Shown here piece after piece: positions 53,969-62,318 of a stretch of DNA of 62,318 bases. A model generated the notes under the pieces. It did not search any database and was not told the DNA's origin. It was given only the letters and a program-made list of their open reading frames with translations. Numbering within the stretch: the first letter of the stretch is position 1; every line of letters starts with the position of its first letter. The translations under genes and the position numbers were made by a program. Source of the stretch: Selenomonadaceae bacterium (lineage in GTDB: Bacteria; Bacillota; Negativicutes; Selenomonadales; Selenomonadaceae); NCBI GenBank assembly GCA_017549815.1, contig JAFYNH010000027.1, positions 1 to 62,318 of the forward strand, written 5' to 3'.

Positions 53969-55513
53969 GTGAGTGTTATCGCAATTACTATCGCAGCAGT
54001 CATCATCGCAATAATTCTCGGCGCATTTGGCGGCTACACGGCGCGAAGAAGAACTGCCGAAAAACAAATCGGTTCGGCAGAAGAAGAAGCCCGCCGTATC
54101 CTAGACGAGGCGCATGAGAAATCTAACGCAGAAAAAAAAGAAGCCATTCTTGAAGCTAAAGAAGAAATTCATAGAATGCGGCAAGACCTCGACCGCGACA
54201 CCAAAGAAAGACGTAATGAGCTTTCTCGGCTGGAGCGGCGTGTGGTTCAAAAGGAAGAAAACCTTGATAAGAAGCTGGATTCACTGGAAAAAAAGGAAGT
54301 TCTTCTGAGTAAGAAAGAGGCAAAACTTAACGAGTCGCAAGCACAGTTAGACGCAATGCAGGAAAAGGAAGATGCAGAACTCGAACGCATTGCGGCACTC
54401 AGTAAAGAGGAAGCCCGAAGTATTCTTATGAGCGAAATTGAGGAAAATCTCAAGCACGATAAGGCAGTCAAAATTAAAGAATACGAGGCGCAAATCAAAG
54501 ACGAAGCAGACAAAAAGGCACGCGACATTTTAAGCATGGCGATTCAACGTTGTGCGGCGGATCATGTGGCAGAAACGACGGTATCAGTTGTGGCATTGCC
54601 CAGCGACGACATGAAAGGAAGGATTATCGGACGCGAAGGCAGGAATATTAGGACTTTGGAAACGGCAACGGGCATTGATTTAATAATCGACGACACGCCC
54701 GAAGCGGTTATTTTATCGGGCTTTGACCCTGTTAAAAGGGAAATCGCCCGCGTTGCACTTGAAAAATTAATCTCCGACGGCAGAATTCACCCTGCGCGGA
54801 TTGAAGAAATGGTTGAGAAGGCGACCCGCGAAGTCGATAACCGCATGAAAGAGGCGGGCGAACAGGCGACCTTCAAAGTCGGAGTGCATGGAATTCATCC
54901 CGAACTTATCAAGCTTTTGGGGCGTCTTAAATATCGCACGAGTTATGGGCAAAACGTTTTAAATCACTCAATCGAAGTTGCGACGCTCGCAGGGATTATG
55001 GCGAGTGAACTCGGCGTTGATGTTAATTTGGCTAAACGTGCAGGACTTCTTCACGACATAGGCAAGGCTGTTGACCACGAAATCGAAGGACCTCACGTTA
55101 CGATAGGCGCGGATTTGGCTAAACGTTATCGCGAAAATAAAAATGTCATAAACGCGATAGCCTCTCATCATGGCGACGTTGAGGCGACAAGCGTCGAGGC
55201 GGTTTTAGTAGCGGCGGCGGACGCAGTTTCAGCGGCAAGACCCGGAGCACGGCGCGAAAGTTTAGAAATGTATCTTAAGCGTTTGAAAATGCTTGAAGAA
55301 ATTGCCGAGTCGTTTGAAGGCGTCGAACGTTGCTTTGCTATTCAAGCGGGGCGCGAGATTCGCGTTATGGTTAAGCCCGATAGGATTGACGACGCGGCGG
55401 CTATAACCCTTGCGCATGACATTGTTAAAAAGATAGAAAAAGATTTGGATTATCCCGGACAGATTCGGGCTACGATAATTCGCGAAATTCGAGTTGTCGA
55501 TTATGCTAAATAG
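53969..55513 (+). CDS. rny: Ribonuclease Y
   Basis: About 514 residues: N-terminal membrane helix, a long charged coiled coil (about 30-190), a KH domain ([17 protein letters not shown]) and an HD domain ([14 protein letters not shown], with ASHHGD). Membrane-anchored endoribonuclease that starts mRNA decay. Start unclear: the frame is open from a TTG at 53939, but the promoter puts the RNA 5' end downstream of it. GGGGGGTGAG (53964-53973) looks like the ribosome site, yet only a GTG inside it (53969) or ATC/ATT codons (53978, 53984) follow at workable spacing. GTG is used here. Stop TAG opens a heptamer array. Confidence 0.95.
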   Translation: MSVIAITIAAVIIAIILGAFGGYTARRRTAEKQIGSAEEEARRILDEAHEKSNAEKKEAILEAKEEIHRMRQDLDRDTKERRNELSRLERRVVQKEENLDKKLDSLEKKEVLLSKKEAKLNESQAQLDAMQEKEDAELERIAALSKEEARSILMSEIEENLKHDKAVKIKEYEAQIKDEADKKARDILSMAIQRCAADHVAETTVSVVALPSDDMKGRIIGREGRNIRTLETATGIDLIIDDTPEAVILSGFDPVKREIARVALEKLISDGRIHPARIEEMVEKATREVDNRMKEAGEQATFKVGVHGIHPELIKLLGRLKYRTSYGQNVLNHSIEVATLAGIMASELGVDVNLAKRAGLLHDIGKAVDHEIEGPHVTIGADLAKRYRENKNVINAIASHHGDVEATSVEAVLVAAADAVSAARPGARRESLEMYLKRLKMLEEIAESFEGVERCFAIQAGREIRVMVKPDRIDDAAAITLAHDIVKKIEKDLDYPGQIRATIIREIRVVDYAK

Positions 55514-55573
55514 GAGCTAGGATTCAGGATTTAGGAAATAGTTCCTAAAAACTAGTCCCTAGTTCCTAATCCC
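55511..55573. repeat. Nine-unit heptamer palindrome starting at the rny stop
   Basis: TAGGAGC, TAGGATT, CAGGATT, TAGGAAA, TAGTTCC, TAAAAAC, TAGTCCC, TAGTTCC, TAATCCC in strict 7-nt register; the first unit is the rny stop codon, and the second half is the inverse of the first. Confidence 0.87.
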
Positions 55574-55592
55574 TACAAAGGAGGTTAGAGCG

Positions 55593-56117
55593 ATGTTTGA
55601 TTTTCTGAAGAAGGCAAAGAAACCTGACCCAGACGCGGGACGGTTTTTGGCGTCAATTTTGGTGGTGTTTCCCGCAGTTCAGTCGGTTACTTACGATTCA
55701 AAAGATGAAACGCTTGAATTCTCCTTTGCGTTGAACGGGAAATTTTCACATGATGACTTTGAAAAATTTTTGAACTACGTCGCGGAGTCGGTAGAAGCTT
55801 TCCACCATTTGGAAGGACTAGGCGGCGCGACAATCGACCTCAATGTCGAAGGAATTTACGGCACATGCTTTCTGAACGTAAGGCGCGACGTTGCAACGCT
55901 GACTTGTCGGGAGCTGTCGCTTTTAACGGAGCTTGCGTTTAATTATTTCGGCGACAGATTGATTGAGGAATACGACGACTCAATTCCCGACGAAGAATAT
56001 ATTATGGCGCAGGAAAATTATTTGGAGCAATGTTTGAACAATATGCGGCAACTTCGCGTTGAAGGTCGGCTGGTCGGCGTCCGCGAACATGAGCGCGTTG
56101 TCGTTTATGCTCGGTAG
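55593..56117 (+). CDS. Conserved protein of unknown function between rny and ymdB
   Basis: 174 residues, no signal peptide or membrane segment. Begins MFDFLKKAKKPDP and shows alternating strands and helices (LEFSFALNGKFSHDDF, GATIDLNVEGIYGTCF) and an acidic region EEYDDSIPDEEYI. Function not recognised; probably cytoplasmic. A GGAGG ribosome site precedes the ATG and ymdB follows 15 bases later, so it is co-expressed with RNase Y and YmdB. Confidence 0.75.
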   Translation: MFDFLKKAKKPDPDAGRFLASILVVFPAVQSVTYDSKDETLEFSFALNGKFSHDDFEKFLNYVAESVEAFHHLEGLGGATIDLNVEGIYGTCFLNVRRDVATLTCRELSLLTELAFNYFGDRLIEEYDDSIPDEEYIMAQENYLEQCLNNMRQLRVEGRLVGVREHERVVVYAR

Positions 56118-56132
56118 GAAGGAGCGAATTTT

Positions 56133-56912
56133 TTGCGAATATTGACTGTTGGAGACGTTGTCGGCAGATCCGGCAGATATTTTTTTATGGAACAAACGCC
56201 CGAACTTAAGCAGAAACTTAAGCTTGATATGGTAATTGTCAACGGCGAAAATGCGGCGCACGGCAAAGGCTTAACGCCTAACATTTTCGACGAACTTATA
56301 AGAGGCGGCGCGGACGTTGTCACGACTGGCAATCACATTTGGGATAACTCAACCGTTCTGCAAATTATCGACACGGAGCCTTTCTTAATCCGTCCTGCAA
56401 ATTATCCCGAAGATACACCGGGCAAGGGTTTTTGTATTTATCCTGTCGGCAGGAAAAAAGTCGGTGTGATTAACATGGCGGGCAGGGTTTTTATGCAACC
56501 GCCGATGGACGACCCGTTTAGGCTCGGCGATAAAATTCTTAAGGAAATTAAGAAGAATTGCGACGTAATTATTGTAGACTTCCACGCCGAAGCAACCAGT
56601 GAAAAACTTGCCTTCGCAAATTATTTTGACGGACGAGTTACGGCGGTGGTTGGTACGCATACTCATGTTCAGACTGCTGACGAACAAATTCTGCCGAAAG
56701 GTACCGCTTATATCAGCGATTTGGGCATGGTCGGCGCGAAAAATTCTATTCTGGGTATGGAGGTCGAGCCTATAATAAAGAGATTTTTAACGGGGCGTCC
56801 TATCAAGTTTGAAGTCGCCGAAGGAACCGCCATTTACTGCGCGTTGCTCATTGAAATCAACGACTCGACCAATAAAGTCACTAAAGTTAAAAGAATTTTT
56901 ATTAGTCAATAA
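56133..56912 (+). CDS. ymdB: YmdB metallophosphoesterase
   Basis: 259 residues. ILTVGDVVGRSGR, VIVNGENAAHGKGLT, VVTTGNHIWDN, DFHAEATSEKLAFA and VVGTHTHVQTADE carry the metal ligands. In Bacillus the enzyme hydrolyses 2',3'-cyclic nucleotides and affects biofilm formation. Start is TTG 56133 after GAAGGAG. The 3' end, including the stop, is duplicated imperfectly 190 bases downstream on the far side of a triple-hairpin element. Confidence 0.93.
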   Translation: MRILTVGDVVGRSGRYFFMEQTPELKQKLKLDMVIVNGENAAHGKGLTPNIFDELIRGGADVVTTGNHIWDNSTVLQIIDTEPFLIRPANYPEDTPGKGFCIYPVGRKKVGVINMAGRVFMQPPMDDPFRLGDKILKEIKKNCDVIIVDFHAEATSEKLAFANYFDGRVTAVVGTHTHVQTADEQILPKGTAYISDLGMVGAKNSILGMEVEPIIKRFLTGRPIKFEVAEGTAIYCALLIEINDSTNKVTKVKRIFISQ

Positions 56913-57106
56913 ATCGCGAGTTTACTTACAGTGAGCGAGACCCGGTCGCACAGGACGTGCGACCGCCGCGACTATTTCGCGTGATGCGAAATACAGCGGA
57001 CGGACGCCCTTTTCTTTGCTACTTTCTTTTGGGCGAACAAAAGAAAGTTGATTCTAAAACAAAATAAGTCACTAAGGTTAAAAGAATTTTCATTAAACCA
57101 TAAATC
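56871..57106 (+). repeat. Imperfect direct duplication of the ymdB 3' end
   Basis: Copy 1 (56871-56915) is the end of ymdB; copy 2 (57062-57106) repeats GTCACTAA, GTTAAAAGAATTTT, ATTA and ATAAATC with a few changes and still reads VTKVKRIFI then a stop. The space between the copies holds the triple hairpin element. Confidence 0.78.
56921..57060. mobile_element. Small non-coding element with three perfect hairpins
   Basis: Three consecutive perfect stems: GGTCGCAC / GTGCGACC (56944-56964), TATTTCGC / GCGAAATA (56973-56993, enclosed by CCGC / GCGG), and ACTTTCTTTTG / CAAAAGAAAGT (57021-57048). No open frame. The third hairpin looks like a TTTCTTTTGGGCGAACAAAA repeat that I recall from other bacterial genomes. 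Together with the flanking duplication it resembles an inserted REP/MITE-like unit; the rest of the gap to spoVS (57107-57274) shows only the spoVS leader. Confidence 0.6.
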
Positions 57107-57274
57107 AGCAGTATTACCGCCCGCAATAAAATATATGATAAAATCGTCGGGCGAAGTGAAGGATTTAAATTAACTTTGAAGAATTAATAAGGAAAATAAT
57201 TTAGACGCAGAAGGAGCCGCAGCAAGTAGGAAACCACTACAACATCAAAATGCAACAAGGGAGGAGGAACCATC

Positions 57275-57535
57275 ATGGAAATTCTAAAGGTATCAGCCAA
57301 ATCTAACCCCAATTCCGTCGCCGGCGCACTCGCGGGAGTTATCCGCGAAACTGGAAGTGCCGAGATGCAGGCGATAGGTGCCGGAGCGCTGAACCAAGCG
57401 GTTAAAGCGGTTGCCATTGCACGCGGCTTCGTGGCACCGCACGGCGTAGACCTCATCTGCATTCCTGCTTTTACAGACATCGAAATTGACGGGAGTGAGC
57501 GCACTGCTATCAAACTCATAGTCGAACCGCGTTAA
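57275..57535 (+). CDS. spoVS: Stage V sporulation protein S
   Basis: 86 residues, full length. MEILKVSAKSNPNSVAGALAG, GAGALNQAVKAVAIARG and GVDLICIPAFTDIEIDGSERTAIK match the SpoVS (Alba-fold) family. Its presence does not prove sporulation, since many non-spore-formers keep it near rny and ymdB. Strong GGGAGGAGG ribosome site. Confidence 0.96.
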   Translation: MEILKVSAKSNPNSVAGALAGVIRETGSAEMQAIGAGALNQAVKAVAIARGFVAPHGVDLICIPAFTDIEIDGSERTAIKLIVEPR

Positions 57536-57642
57536 TTTCTAGTTAATTAACCCTCGTCTTGGCACCCGATTTGAAGTTGTATCGAGAATTTTTTCAAGCC
57601 GTAAAGGCGAGACATTTGTAACAGGCACGGAGGGAAAATTTA

Positions 57643-58467
57643 ATGGCGAGCGATTTGCACACCCATACGAATTTTTCGGACGGTTCCTTTTCGCCCGAAG
57701 AACTCGTGGCGGCGGCGAAGAAAATCGGTCTCCACTATCTGGGCATAACCGATCACGACACTGTTGACGGTGTTCGTCACCTTTACGAAAACGGACTCTA
57801 TCCGGGAAGAGGCATAAATATTATTCCCGGTGTTGAGTTGAGCGCAAACCATCCCGAACGGGATATTCACATTGTCGGTTACAATATTGATATTTATAAC
57901 GAAGCCCTTTTGGAAATGATTGAAAAGATTATCGAGGCGCGCTGGGAGAGATTCAGCGAGATTATAAGAATTCTTCAAAATAAGAAGTACAACATTCGCG
58001 AGGCGGACGTCTTGAAAATTGGGGGCACCAGTAGTTCAATCGGGCGTGCGCATATTGCGCGGGCGTTGGTTAAGGTAGGCGCGTTTAAAAGTGTTCGCGA
58101 GGCTTTCGACAAAATGCTTGGCAAAGACAATCCGGCTTATGTGCCGCGTTATCTGCCCGAAGTCGACGAAGTAATTGAGGTTATTCATTTGGCGGGCGGA
58201 AAAGCCGTATTGGCTCACCCAAAACTTGTTGGCGACGATGAGTTGGTTGAGGAGCTTTGCAAGAAATTGGACGGCTTGGAGGTTTATTATCCATGTCATA
58301 AGCCGCCAGAGGTTCAGCATTATTTTTTCCTGTCGAAGAAATATAATTTGCTGGTGACGGGCGGCAGTGATTTTCATGGAACGTCGTCCAGATTTGTCAA
58401 AGAGCTTGGAGAATTTACGATAAGCGACGCGCTTGCTGAGAAATTTTTTGTCGAGCCGCAAAATTAA
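57643..58467 (+). CDS. PHP-domain phosphoesterase
   Basis: 274 residues. Metal motifs: SDLHTHTNFSDG, ITDHDTVDG, PGVELSAN, AHPKLVG and TGGSDFHGTS. This is the YciV/RNase AM-like PHP family, acting on nucleotide 3',5'-bisphosphates or RNA 5' ends in studied relatives. GGAGGG precedes the ATG. It ends at a terminator at 58498. Confidence 0.9.
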   Translation: MASDLHTHTNFSDGSFSPEELVAAAKKIGLHYLGITDHDTVDGVRHLYENGLYPGRGINIIPGVELSANHPERDIHIVGYNIDIYNEALLEMIEKIIEARWERFSEIIRILQNKKYNIREADVLKIGGTSSSIGRAHIARALVKVGAFKSVREAFDKMLGKDNPAYVPRYLPEVDEVIEVIHLAGGKAVLAHPKLVGDDELVEELCKKLDGLEVYYPCHKPPEVQHYFFLSKKYNLLVTGGSDFHGTSSRFVKELGEFTISDALAEKFFVEPQN

Positions 58468-58497
58468 ACAGCGTGTATAATTAAGCAAAAAAATAAT

Positions 58498-58525
58498 CCG
58501 TCTCACTTTCGAGGCGGGTTGTTTT
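58498..58525 (+). terminator. Terminator after the PHP gene
   Basis: Stem CCGTCTC / GAGGCGG (one G-T pair), then TTG and a T-run. Confidence 0.78.
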
Positions 58526-58541
58526 TTATGTCCACCATTGA

Positions 58542-59498
58542 TTACAATTCCTTCCTAAGCAAGTATAAAAAGAACGGTGCGCCTAACATTGCCATTAAAA
58601 TTCCTACAGGTAATTCGGTCGGCGCAAAAATCGTTCGGGCGAAGGTATCACTTATAGTAACGACTGCCGCTCCTAAAAACGCCGCGCCCGGTAAAAGTAT
58701 TCGATAATCCGAGCCTAAAATCAATCGCGCCGTATGCGGTACAATTAATCCGACGAATCCTAACAATCCCACGACGCAGACCGCCGACGCCGCTAATAAA
58801 GCCGCAATCGCTGTTAAAATCGTTCGGACAAGATTGACACGCAACCCTAAGCCCGTCGCTACTTCGTCGCCTAATTGCAAGACGTTCAGATAACGCGCCG
58901 CCAATAATGTTGCTAAAGTCCCCGCGAGTGAATACGGTAATAAAATTTCAACGTGTTGCCAACTCCGCGCAGATAAGCCGCCAACCACCCATAACAACGC
59001 GCCGTGAACTTTGTCCGAATAAAAAATCAGCAAAGCCGATATTCCCGCTCCTAAAAACGCGCTGACCGCTACGCCCGCCAAAATTACTCGAATCGGGCGA
59101 ATCCCGTCCTTCCACGCCAAAATATATATCAGCGTCGCCGCTAACATTGCTCCGATAAATGCCGCCGGTGTTACCAGTGCGCCCGCGTCGCCGAAAATCA
59201 TCATAACGAATATTCCGAATAATCCCGCTCCCGACGAAATCCCGATTATGTGAGGGTCGGCGAGCGGGTTTTTCATTACCGCCTGTAAAATCGCGCCCGA
59301 TAACGACAAGTTCACGCCAACCAACATAGCTACTATTGTGCGCGGCAATCGAATATTCTCCAAAATTTGCCGCTTAGTTTCGTCCTCGACGCCAAAGAAA
59401 ATCTGCGCGGAAGAAATTTCTACCGAGCCATTTATTAAGCTAAAAAAAAATCCCGCGACTGCCGCCGCGCAGATTAAGAAAAATTTTATCGTCTTCAT
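58542..59498 (-). CDS. FecCD/BtuC-family ABC permease
   Basis: 318 residues, about ten membrane helices. LPRTIVAMLVGVNLSLSGAILQ, NPLADPHIIGISSGAG and LLGFVGLIVPHTARLI are typical of iron-siderophore, heme or cobalamin permeases. No ATPase or binding protein is next to it, so the cargo is unknown. The start is ATG 59498 by homology; a GTG at 59522 overlapping the upstream gene is possible, and neither has a strong ribosome site. Confidence 0.87.
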   Translation of the reverse strand: MKTIKFFLICAAAVAGFFFSLINGSVEISSAQIFFGVEDETKRQILENIRLPRTIVAMLVGVNLSLSGAILQAVMKNPLADPHIIGISSGAGLFGIFVMMIFGDAGALVTPAAFIGAMLAATLIYILAWKDGIRPIRVILAGVAVSAFLGAGISALLIFYSDKVHGALLWVVGGLSARSWQHVEILLPYSLAGTLATLLAARYLNVLQLGDEVATGLGLRVNLVRTILTAIAALLAASAVCVVGLLGFVGLIVPHTARLILGSDYRILLPGAAFLGAAVVTISDTFARTIFAPTELPVGILMAMLGAPFFLYLLRKEL

Positions 59499-59505
59499 TG
59501 AAATG

Positions 59506-59946
59506 TTAATCGTTAATCTCACAAGTAATCTTAGATATAATGCCGTTCACAACTTTGAACTCAATCTTTTTCGTGCGGTCGGTGCTGTAATATTTATATT
59601 CAATGCCGTCGTGTTCAATGTCAACCTTGTCAGCCTTGCCAAACGTCGTATTCAAAGCCTCCGCCGCTAGACCGACCCGAATGCCGTCGCCCGCCGTAAT
59701 CAATTCACTGCGCGTCGAAACTTCCTTGACAATGCCGCCCTTAACTTCAACTTCAAAATTTTTATACGTCCAATCATCGCCGTCTTTGCGCGTTGGCTGT
59801 CCGAAGGCATTAATAAAATCAGTCTCGCTCATGCCCGGAGAAATCCCGCCGAGTAATATTTTACTACCGTCAACTTCCGCAAAACATAACGACGAACTCA
59901 AAATAATCGCGCCGAAAATAATTGCCGTCAAACTTTTAAACTTCAT
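59506..59946 (-). CDS. Secreted protein of unknown function
   Basis: 146 residues with a signal peptide (hydrophobic 6-20, cleavage after CFA). The mature part is two similar halves of beta-rich sequence (GISPGMSETDFINAFGQP and, later, GLAAEALNTTFGKAD), like the SmpA/BLIP-type two-repeat fold. Function unknown. It lies between the EAL phosphodiesterase and the permease, with short gaps on both sides. Confidence 0.75.
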   Translation of the reverse strand: MKFKSLTAIIFGAIILSSSLCFAEVDGSKILLGGISPGMSETDFINAFGQPTRKDGDDWTYKNFEVEVKGGIVKEVSTRSELITAGDGIRVGLAAEALNTTFGKADKVDIEHDGIEYKYYSTDRTKKIEFKVVNGIISKITCEIND

Positions 59947-59961
59947 GACGATCCCACCGCC

Positions 59962-61647
59962 TTATTTGCCGAACCGCTTAACAAAAACGTCCTCAGTTTC
60001 GGGATAGCCAAAGTAGAATCCTTGAATAATGTCGGCGTTGCACTCGTCGCGCAGGTATCTATAAGTAATCTCGTCTTCAACGCCCTCAACAACAACTTCC
60101 ATGCCGACTGCGTGACACATTTGAACAACGTGCTTGATAATCTGGCGGTCGTATTCGTTATTAACAAGGTCTTCGACAAAGAAACGGTCGATTTTAACTT
60201 GGTTGCAGTGGAAATTCTTAAGGAACGCAAGGTTCGCGTAGCCCATGCCGAAATCGTCCATTGCAATTTTAATTCCGAGTTCATGGAAGGCGTTAAATTG
60301 CTTGTTGACGAAATCCCAATCGTAAACTTTATTGCTCTCTGTCAGCTCAAAAACAATCGTGGTCGGGTCGATTTGATGACGCTCCAAACAATCCTTAACA
60401 AAATCGTAAAGCATATGCTCTTCGAGTTGGTAAAGGGAAATGTTTACGCTGATTTCAAAGCGCGGCATGAATTGTTGCCAATACTTCGCCGTCTTAACCG
60501 CATTTTCAATAATCCAATGCCCGACGGGAATAATCATGCGCGAACGTTCAAGCATGGGGATAAATTGCATGGGCGCAACGACTGTGCCGTCTCTGTCGTA
60601 CCAGCGAAGAAGAGCCTCCGCGCCGACAAGTTCCTGCGTCTTGGCGTCGACTTGCGGCTGATAGCAAAGGAAGAAATCTTCGCAACCGCGAGCAATCGAA
60701 TTCTGCATAAGGTTTTGCATACCGACATCATAACGCCAACGATCATAATAGGCACTATCGAAGAACGCAATTTGGTCACGACCTCTTTGACGGGCAAATT
60801 CAAGCGCAACTTCGGCGTAACGCATTAAAGTTGTTACGTCATAAGCGTCATCGGGATAGAACGTCGCGCCACCCGACGCCGTGCAGAAAATTGTATCTTC
60901 AACGTTGCGAATTTCGCGCATACAAAGTTGAACGCTGGAGAAAATAATTTCAAGTTCCTCAGGATAAACGTCTTCGACAAAGAAAGCGAATCTGTCATTA
61001 TCGAGCTTGTAAAGGCGAATATCGGGCGGCAGAATATTAGTTATATCCTGTGCGAGCTGTTTAAGCGCGTTATCGCCGAATTCATGTCCGTAAGTTTCAT
61101 TGACGAGTTGGAAATTATCAAGCCCGACAAAAACAACTGCGCCGTGAACGTCGGGCGAGCTGTTCAATTCCTGCATTAAAGCGGTTTGGAAAGCATTACG
61201 GTTAAGAAGTCCCGTAACGGGGTCGGCTTTTTGTTTTAAATCCATGCGAGCAATCACGCCCGCGATAAGTTCGGGTTGTCCGAATTCATCTGCGCCCGTC
61301 GTCATGCGAAGAGATACCCAGCCATATTCGCCGTTTTGATTCAGCATACGGAATTCGCAAAAAACCTCGTCGCCGGGATTTACCGAATCAATTTCGCTCA
61401 TTGAATCTTCCAAAATCTCGCGGTCGTCATGCCAAATAAACGGCATGATAAGCGTTGCAAAATCTTCAACAATTTCTTCGGGGAAATTGAAATCGCGCAA
61501 GAAATTTTTAGACAGCAATGTTTGCCCTGTATTCAAGTTTTTGACGAAAAAATATTCATCAGCAGAATTTTGCAGGGCGTCGAAATAAGTCTTGATTCGG
61601 CTCAACGGTGAATCCTCGCCGACTTGGAGAAATAAATTTGTGCTCAT
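59962..61647 (-). CDS. Cyclic di-GMP phosphodiesterase (PAS, degenerate GGDEF, EAL)
   Basis: About 561 residues, cytoplasmic. A PAS-like domain (about 25-135) is followed by a GGDEF domain whose signature is LDNDRF instead of GGDEF, so no cyclase activity. The EAL domain is intact: GAEALLRW, VNISLYQLEE, FELTES, MDDFGMGYANL, VKIDRFFV, VVEGVED and IQGFYFG. It should hydrolyse cyclic di-GMP, with the GGDEF part perhaps sensing GTP. It could oppose the cyclase at 10610. Start is the second ATG (61647), better spaced from AAGGA. Confidence 0.92.
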   Translation of the reverse strand: MSTNLFLQVGEDSPLSRIKTYFDALQNSADEYFFVKNLNTGQTLLSKNFLRDFNFPEEIVEDFATLIMPFIWHDDREILEDSMSEIDSVNPGDEVFCEFRMLNQNGEYGWVSLRMTTGADEFGQPELIAGVIARMDLKQKADPVTGLLNRNAFQTALMQELNSSPDVHGAVVFVGLDNFQLVNETYGHEFGDNALKQLAQDITNILPPDIRLYKLDNDRFAFFVEDVYPEELEIIFSSVQLCMREIRNVEDTIFCTASGGATFYPDDAYDVTTLMRYAEVALEFARQRGRDQIAFFDSAYYDRWRYDVGMQNLMQNSIARGCEDFFLCYQPQVDAKTQELVGAEALLRWYDRDGTVVAPMQFIPMLERSRMIIPVGHWIIENAVKTAKYWQQFMPRFEISVNISLYQLEEHMLYDFVKDCLERHQIDPTTIVFELTESNKVYDWDFVNKQFNAFHELGIKIAMDDFGMGYANLAFLKNFHCNQVKIDRFFVEDLVNNEYDRQIIKHVVQMCHAVGMEVVVEGVEDEITYRYLRDECNADIIQGFYFGYPETEDVFVKRFGK

Positions 61648-61794
61648 AATCATTCTTCCTTTAAAATTTATCGCTCTACATTTTGCATTTAATTTCGACG
61701 CCGCCTTAAAACTTCCTGCAACTTTTTAACCGATTGAAGACGATATTAAAAATTCTGCTAAAAACGCGGCGGAAAGATTTTCGGTAAAAAAAAA

Positions 61795-61821
61795 CGAGCG
61801 GAGGATTTTTTCCTTCGCCCG
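61795..61821 (-). terminator. Terminator of the second RTX-like gene
   Basis: Minus strand stem CGGGCGAAGGA / TCCTCCGCTCG (two imperfect pairs) followed by nine T, just after the stop at 61850. Confidence 0.75.
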
Positions 61822-61849
61822 ATAAAAATTTATTCAGTCAAGTTATAGA

Positions 61850-62318
61850 TTAGGTTGTTGTTTTCTTAGTTATGCCATTTGAATTTACGGTGAAGTCGTC
61901 GGTCTTGTACGCAACGCCAGACTTAACCAAGTTCGTCGAGTAATTCAAATCGATTATCGAATAACCTTTTGAACTCAAACCCTTAGCCGTCGAATCCGAA
62001 ATCTTGGAAATCGAAGTTACCCAAACATCTTTTTGCTTTTCGCCCGTGCTGTCCGTGAATTCTTCGTCCTCGAACCAGTAATAGGTATTGTTCGCCTTGA
62101 TGAGGGCACTGCCGAGAGTATCTTTAAAGCTTGTAATGTTAAGACCGCCGTCAATAGCACTTTTCTTTTTGCCGTCACTCGTCGTAGCGAACAAGATACT
62201 GCTATTACCACTTTGCGAAATCTCTTTGAGAATACCGTCCGCGAGCTTGAGTTTGTCGTTTGTGAAGTCAAAGTTTTGAATCGTGACAGTATCTTTATCG
62301 CCCTTCGCGAAGAAGAAC
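61850..62318 (-). CDS. Second RTX-like/calcium-binding protein, C-terminal part
   Basis: The frame is open from the window edge to TAA at 61850, about 155 residues. It begins FFFAKGDKDTVTIQNFDF, the linker pattern that follows RTX-type repeats (compare the repeat joins of the protein at 39201), and continues with a non-repetitive, beta-rich end containing YYWFEDEEFTDSTG and a Thr-rich tail. No membrane segment. Likely the C-terminal secretion/repeat end of another large exported protein whose body lies outside the window. Confidence 0.65.
   Translation of the reverse strand, partial: FFFAKGDKDTVTIQNFDFTNDKLKLADGILKEISQSGNSSILFATTSDGKKKSAIDGGLNITSFKDTLGSALIKANNTYYWFEDEEFTDSTGEKQKDVWVTSISKISDSTAKGLSSKGYSIIDLNYSTNLVKSGVAYKTDDFTVNSNGITKKTTT

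Noticed and set aside
57275..57535. spoVS as proof of sporulation
   Set aside because: The gene is kept in many non-sporulating relatives and no other sporulation gene is in the window.

Overview
This window looks like a chromosomal segment from a Negativicutes bacterium (Selenomonadales/Selenomonadaceae-like). That is an inference from the gene families, not a database match. Firmicute-type genes (RNase Y, YmdB, SpoVS, RbgA/YlqF, an extra Lon protease behind rplI, CarD-like, LCP, AddA) sit beside large RTX-like proteins and glycan genes of a diderm lifestyle. Base composition is moderate by eye. Several genes start with TTG or GTG behind strong Shine-Dalgarno sites, and many promoters fit the TTGACA-17-TATAAT pattern.

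Layout. 1-6589 (minus): a single-chain restriction-modification-specificity protein abutting an AAA+ ATPase, then proS and a window-truncated thiD. 6790-10590 (minus): an intact sugar epimerase followed upstream by remains of a CDP-sugar/surface glycan cluster (transketolase, epimerase, RfbH, a GT8 glycosyltransferase and RfbF, each broken by deletion, frameshift or stop). 10610-14049 (minus): a membrane diguanylate cyclase overlapping a DctP-type binding lipoprotein. 14167-20925 (minus): a packed operon rplI, Lon protease, two glycosyltransferases, aminotransferase, zinc-binding lipoprotein; one glycosyltransferase has a C8 tract at its 5' end. 21161-23590 (plus): solitary ftsZ and an FkbM methyltransferase. 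23648-35693 (minus): sstT, CarD-like, LCP, a Cys-less MsrA-like protein, cydC, rbgA, a small coiled-coil protein, comEA, serA, a ComGA/PilB-like ATPase, aroE, nhaC. 35846-39137 (plus): a membrane-anchored unknown, a CofE-like protein, GH84 glucosaminidase, YfcE phosphodiesterase. 39201-42743 (minus): a 1180-residue RTX-like protein. 43252-43328: tRNA-Pro(TGG). 43387-49121 (minus): DraG-like hydrolase, dapB, addA, rfbC. 49229-51309 (plus): ndk, hisC, hisB. 51385-58467: TVP38 protein (minus), rhamnosyltransferase-like, LUD protein, rny, unknown, ymdB, spoVS, PHP protein. 58542-62318 (minus): orphan FecCD permease, secreted unknown, EAL phosphodiesterase, and the end of a second RTX-like gene.

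The strongest unexplained structure is not a gene. The window carries at least seven dispersed short-repeat arrays in a strict 7-nt register, plus one in an 8-nt register. Several are exactly palindromic in design (about five units, then five inverted units, 70 nt in two cases). Several touch a gene's stop codon, and two or three are translated inside genes (addA, cydC, the last codons of the AAA+ gene). A second structure is a run of three perfect hairpins just after ymdB, flanked by an imperfect duplication of the ymdB 3' end. Other points of interest are the R-M-S plus AAA+ pair, the DctP plus cyclase pair, the decayed glycan cluster and the poly-C tract.
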